DNA from: Apiotrichum sp. Y4204
Lineage: Eukaryota > Basidiomycota > Tremellomycetes > Trichosporonales > Trichosporonaceae
NCBI GenBank assembly: GCA_025531455.1
Contig: JAMYHL010000035.1
Location: 722,863 to 786,862, forward strand
DNA length: 64,000 nucleotides
Direction: 5' to 3'
In this document: piece by piece, positions 61,394-64,000 of the stretch
Position numbering within the stretch: position 1 is the stretch's first letter
Layout of the letters: each line of letters starts with the position of its first letter
The notes under the pieces: model-generated
Told to the model about the DNA's origin: nothing
Databases searched by the model: none
What the model saw: the letters and a program-made list of their open reading frames with translations, nothing else
Made by a program: the position numbers and the translations under genes

Positions 61394-62124
61394 AAAGCGT
61401 CCGCAAGGACGCAAAACCTTTTGCTTTCTTGGGCCCTCAATCTGCAGATAGGGAGCAGGGAGCGAAAATAATTAGTGCACATGCAAAAAGGGGCATGCTC
61501 GCATGTGTGTAGACGTGCATTTGCGCATACGATGATTTCGCGCCGCACCAAGGTATTAAGGAGTCAGGTCTCCCTTCGTGCAATTTTGTGAAGCACTGTC
61601 TCACAAGAAGTAAAATCATTGCCCATAGCTACTGTGCATTTCTGCGTTAAATGTCTGATGTGGAGTCGTGAACCACAAGGGCGCCACGGAGAACATGACC
61701 AGAATGCCACTCTTCGCTGCAGTCAAGACGGTTGATTCTTTCCCAACGTCTTGGACCGAGGGCCCACAGGTCAGCCCGCGCCAAACCCGACCCGAAGACC
61801 AGGAGGGATCGTCTTCGTTTCCCCGTTCAACTCAAAACCGCGCGCCCCTCCGGCACCATCCCATCAGACGGGCGAGGCCGCTGTGGGGAGTCACGTGAGT
61901 GAGTCCATGCACTTATAAGCGACGATACGTCATGTCCATTCCTTCATCCTCTCCATCCTCCTCCTCAAGCAAATACCTACGGGTATCAACCTTTCGTCGC
62001 TCGGCCTGCCTCCCACGGCACTGAGACAGAAGGTCTAGTCTCCGCACTGCCCCGGTATCACGGCAGTACTGCTTACGCCGAGCACGCTACTACCCGCTAC
62101 CATCACTGCGCTAGCTCTCTCACA
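61394..62124. other. Region between tRNA-Val and the gag-like ORF
   Basis: These 731 bp begin with a poly-pyrimidine stretch that could terminate RNA polymerase III transcription (TTTTGCTTTCTT at about 61420). The right half is CT-rich and looks like a leader of the gag-like ORF. If the ORF belongs to a retroelement, its left terminal repeat should be here, but I cannot define its boundary. Confidence 0.4.
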
Positions 62125-63189
62125 ATGACCGACAGCACCGACTCGCGGCCTGTGAGCCCGTTCCGCGACCCGACACCCGAACTCGAGCTAGGTGAAGGAA
62201 ACGAGCAGCTTGCCGAAGCGCTCGCGAGCATGCACCGATACTCACGGCAAAACGCTCGCGCCATTTACGAGTCACAAAACGACACTGATGAACGCCTCGA
62301 TGGCCTTGCGGACAAGGTCAACGAAGTGGGAGACTCGATCCAACGAGTCGAAGAACTGCTCACCGGCCGCGGGACCAAGCGCCAACGGACCGCCTCGCAC
62401 ACGACGGAGGAGGGGAGAGGTGAGTTTACCAACCTGACTGCCCGCGCCCCACCACCTTTCTTGAAGCCCATAGAGCACGTATACGCCTTTATGGAGGAGA
62501 AGAATCGCCGCGCGGCTATCGCGGGTACGCTCAAGCCCGAGCTGCTATACACCCTCATCGAGCACAATCACTCCTTTCACAAGGAGGTCTTGGACAAGCG
62601 CGCCCTTGACGTCGACGTGACATCGGACGGTACCACCGTACTCTCCCTCGCCACCACCAAGGACGAGAAGACGACGATCAAAAAGTTTATGACGGGAATT
62701 CCCAACTTCCACACCTTCTCGTTCGCCTGGTCCCAGCTCACGACTCTGATGTGCTATGGACTGGGAGACAGCCGCGACGTCGTCCCTCTCATGCGGTGCA
62801 TGAACGAGTACCTCATCTACATTGCCGACGCGACAGCTCGCTATACCTGGGAGTCTCTTTGCCGCTTCCACCTCAGAGTCATGGGTCCCATCTTCGCAGC
62901 CGGGGGCTCCAACCCGCACATATGGGATCAATGGAACGACGCCCGCGCCGTGTCACTCCTAGAGGCCAGAGCCCTCAGAACGGCTCCTGCACCCACGAAC
63001 AGGGCATCAGCCACTCGAGGCAACAGGGCCCGGAGCACGGCAAGCACGAACCAGCCTGCCCCGACGGAGACTGCCATTTGTCGTCTCTACAACAATGGCC
63101 TGTGCAAGTCCAAGACCTGTCCTCGCGGCCGCCGCCACGTCTGCTCCGGGTGCGGCAAGGCGCACATGCACACTGAGTGCAAAGCCTAG
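62125..63189 (+). CDS. Gag-like ORF1 with C-terminal zinc-binding motif, probable retroelement
   Basis: A single-exon ORF of 354 residues ending in TAG. The first 110 residues are acidic and helical (NEQLAEALASMHRYSRQNAR, then DERLDGLADKVNEVGDSIQR), likely a coiled coil. A helical central domain follows (PIEHVYAFMEEKNRRAAIAG ... IPNFHTFSFAWSQLTTLMCY). The end is basic and then Cys/His-rich: CRLYNNGLCKSKTCPRGRRH followed by VCSGCGKAHMHTEC. This terminal pattern is what I associate with ORF1 proteins of basidiomycete DIRS-type (tyrosine-recombinase) retrotransposons, from memory of such proteins. No reverse transcriptase is inside the window, so the class is inference. The frame continues open after the stop, as described in the next entry. 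Confidence 0.65.
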   Translation: MTDSTDSRPVSPFRDPTPELELGEGNEQLAEALASMHRYSRQNARAIYESQNDTDERLDGLADKVNEVGDSIQRVEELLTGRGTKRQRTASHTTEEGRGEFTNLTARAPPPFLKPIEHVYAFMEEKNRRAAIAGTLKPELLYTLIEHNHSFHKEVLDKRALDVDVTSDGTTVLSLATTKDEKTTIKKFMTGIPNFHTFSFAWSQLTTLMCYGLGDSRDVVPLMRCMNEYLIYIADATARYTWESLCRFHLRVMGPIFAAGGSNPHIWDQWNDARAVSLLEARALRTAPAPTNRASATRGNRARSTASTNQPAPTETAICRLYNNGLCKSKTCPRGRRHVCSGCGKAHMHTECKA

Positions 63190-64000
63190 GACGGAAGGGG
63201 TTCCTTAATCTCTGGCGCCTCACGACTCCCTCGCCGCCGAGCAGACACGGAACCCCGTATCCGACCTCACAGCGGCCCAGACGCCGACTCCCTCGACACC
63301 CACCATCAAATCCCCATCACTCTCAGCCGCCAGGATGACCCCCCTCCCGGAGGTCCCTCCCTGGCTCCCAACCCCACCGCTACCAAGCCCCCTGCTCCCA
63401 AACCCAACGCTCTCGTATCCTCAGCCCCCAATCAGCCCCACTCCAAACCCCCGTCTACCACAGCGCCTCTACCCACACAGCCCTTTCCACGCCCCTCCGC
63501 GACAGACGCAACCTCCGGGCGAGTCTTTGGAGGAGCCGTGGCCCACCTTCTCCTCGGCGCGGAAACCCCACGACCGATCTCACCGGACGACACGAGCCGG
63601 CCCATTTGCGGCCAGGCCACCACTCCCGTTCCCAATCGCACCGCAGCATCGATGTCCGCGAAGGAACGCAGACCGCGCCAGACGGCCACGGGCCCGCGTC
63701 GCAAGCAGACCGACAAGGACAATCGGCCAGCGGACCCAACGTCAGGGGCCACGCACCACCCACGGGGCGCACGCGCCCACGGGGTCAGGAGCCCCGGCGC
63801 CGCCAACTGCCCGAGCGACCGCGCCGACGAGGACGAAGACCTCGGCGCCGCCGGCCACTCAGATGATCACACCCACGAGCCCGAGTCGGATCCCACGTTC
63901 AGCCGGCTCGGCGGGGACGTCGATGTCAGGCGCGCGACTTGCGTCGAGGGCCGTTGCAGGATTCGATCGATTTCCTTTCGAAAACCCATCAAACCGCGCA
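63190..64000 (+). CDS. Partial open frame after the gag-like stop, truncated by the window end
   Basis: In the same frame as the gag-like ORF, the 270 codons after the TAG contain no stop. The translation starts with DGRGSLISGASRLPRRRADT, is Pro/Thr/Ala-rich with SAPNQPHSKPPS-like stretches, then becomes basic and acidic by turns, reaching SRLGGDVDVRRATC near the edge. The first in-frame ATG is at about 63652. It could be the start of ORF2 of the element, or a readthrough extension. No catalytic motif is visible yet. GC-rich DNA gives long open frames by chance, so support is moderate. Confidence 0.4.

Overview
The window is nuclear DNA of a fungus, most likely a basidiomycete yeast of the Tremellomycetes (possibly Trichosporonales). 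Seen: GC-rich genes split by many very short GT-AG introns (mostly 30-50 nt, with CTNAN branch motifs), small exons down to 10 nt, and eukaryotic housekeeping genes on both strands. The taxonomic placement is inference.

Layout. 1-15.0 kb is gene-dense: KDEL receptor ERD2 (+), a GATA zinc-finger factor with an AT-hook (-), UTP11 (-), one continuous gene fusing an Mdl1/ABCB10-type mitochondrial ABC half-transporter to a complete COX10 heme O synthase (+), and a Upf1-like SF1 helicase with a possible mitochondrial presequence (+). 15.6-16.8 kb holds a secreted, probably GPI-anchored repeat protein (-). 16.8-21.9 kb is gene-poor and contains a tRNA-Gly(GCC). A beta-carbonic anhydrase (-) follows, then 3.1 kb without recognised genes. 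26.1-32.2 kb carries TFIIH subunit TFB1 (-) and a rhodanese plus tyrosine-phosphatase protein (-). 32.2-38.1 kb is a second large gene-poor interval. Next come a small GPI-type cysteine-rich protein (+), a CinA/PncC-type amidase (+), and a run of close-packed genes from 43 to 61 kb: mitochondrial exoribonuclease DSS1 (+), splicing factor HSH49/SF3B4 (-), SNARE USE1 (-), chromatin remodeller SWR1 (+), flavocytochrome b2 L-lactate dehydrogenase (-) and DNA polymerase eta RAD30 (+). The right end has an intron-containing tRNA-Val(AAC) followed by a gag-like zinc-knuckle ORF, probably the 5' part of a retroelement that runs off the window.

Most genes are unrelated housekeeping functions and share no operon-like logic. 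The main exception is the MDL1-COX10 fusion, which joins in one polypeptide two inner-membrane proteins that both act in mitochondrial heme metabolism. It is the strongest candidate for something unusual here. Second is the retroelement-like ORF, whose frame stays open for about 270 codons beyond a single in-frame TAG. All exon models were made by eye from splice consensus and conserved protein motifs; no search or RNA evidence was available.
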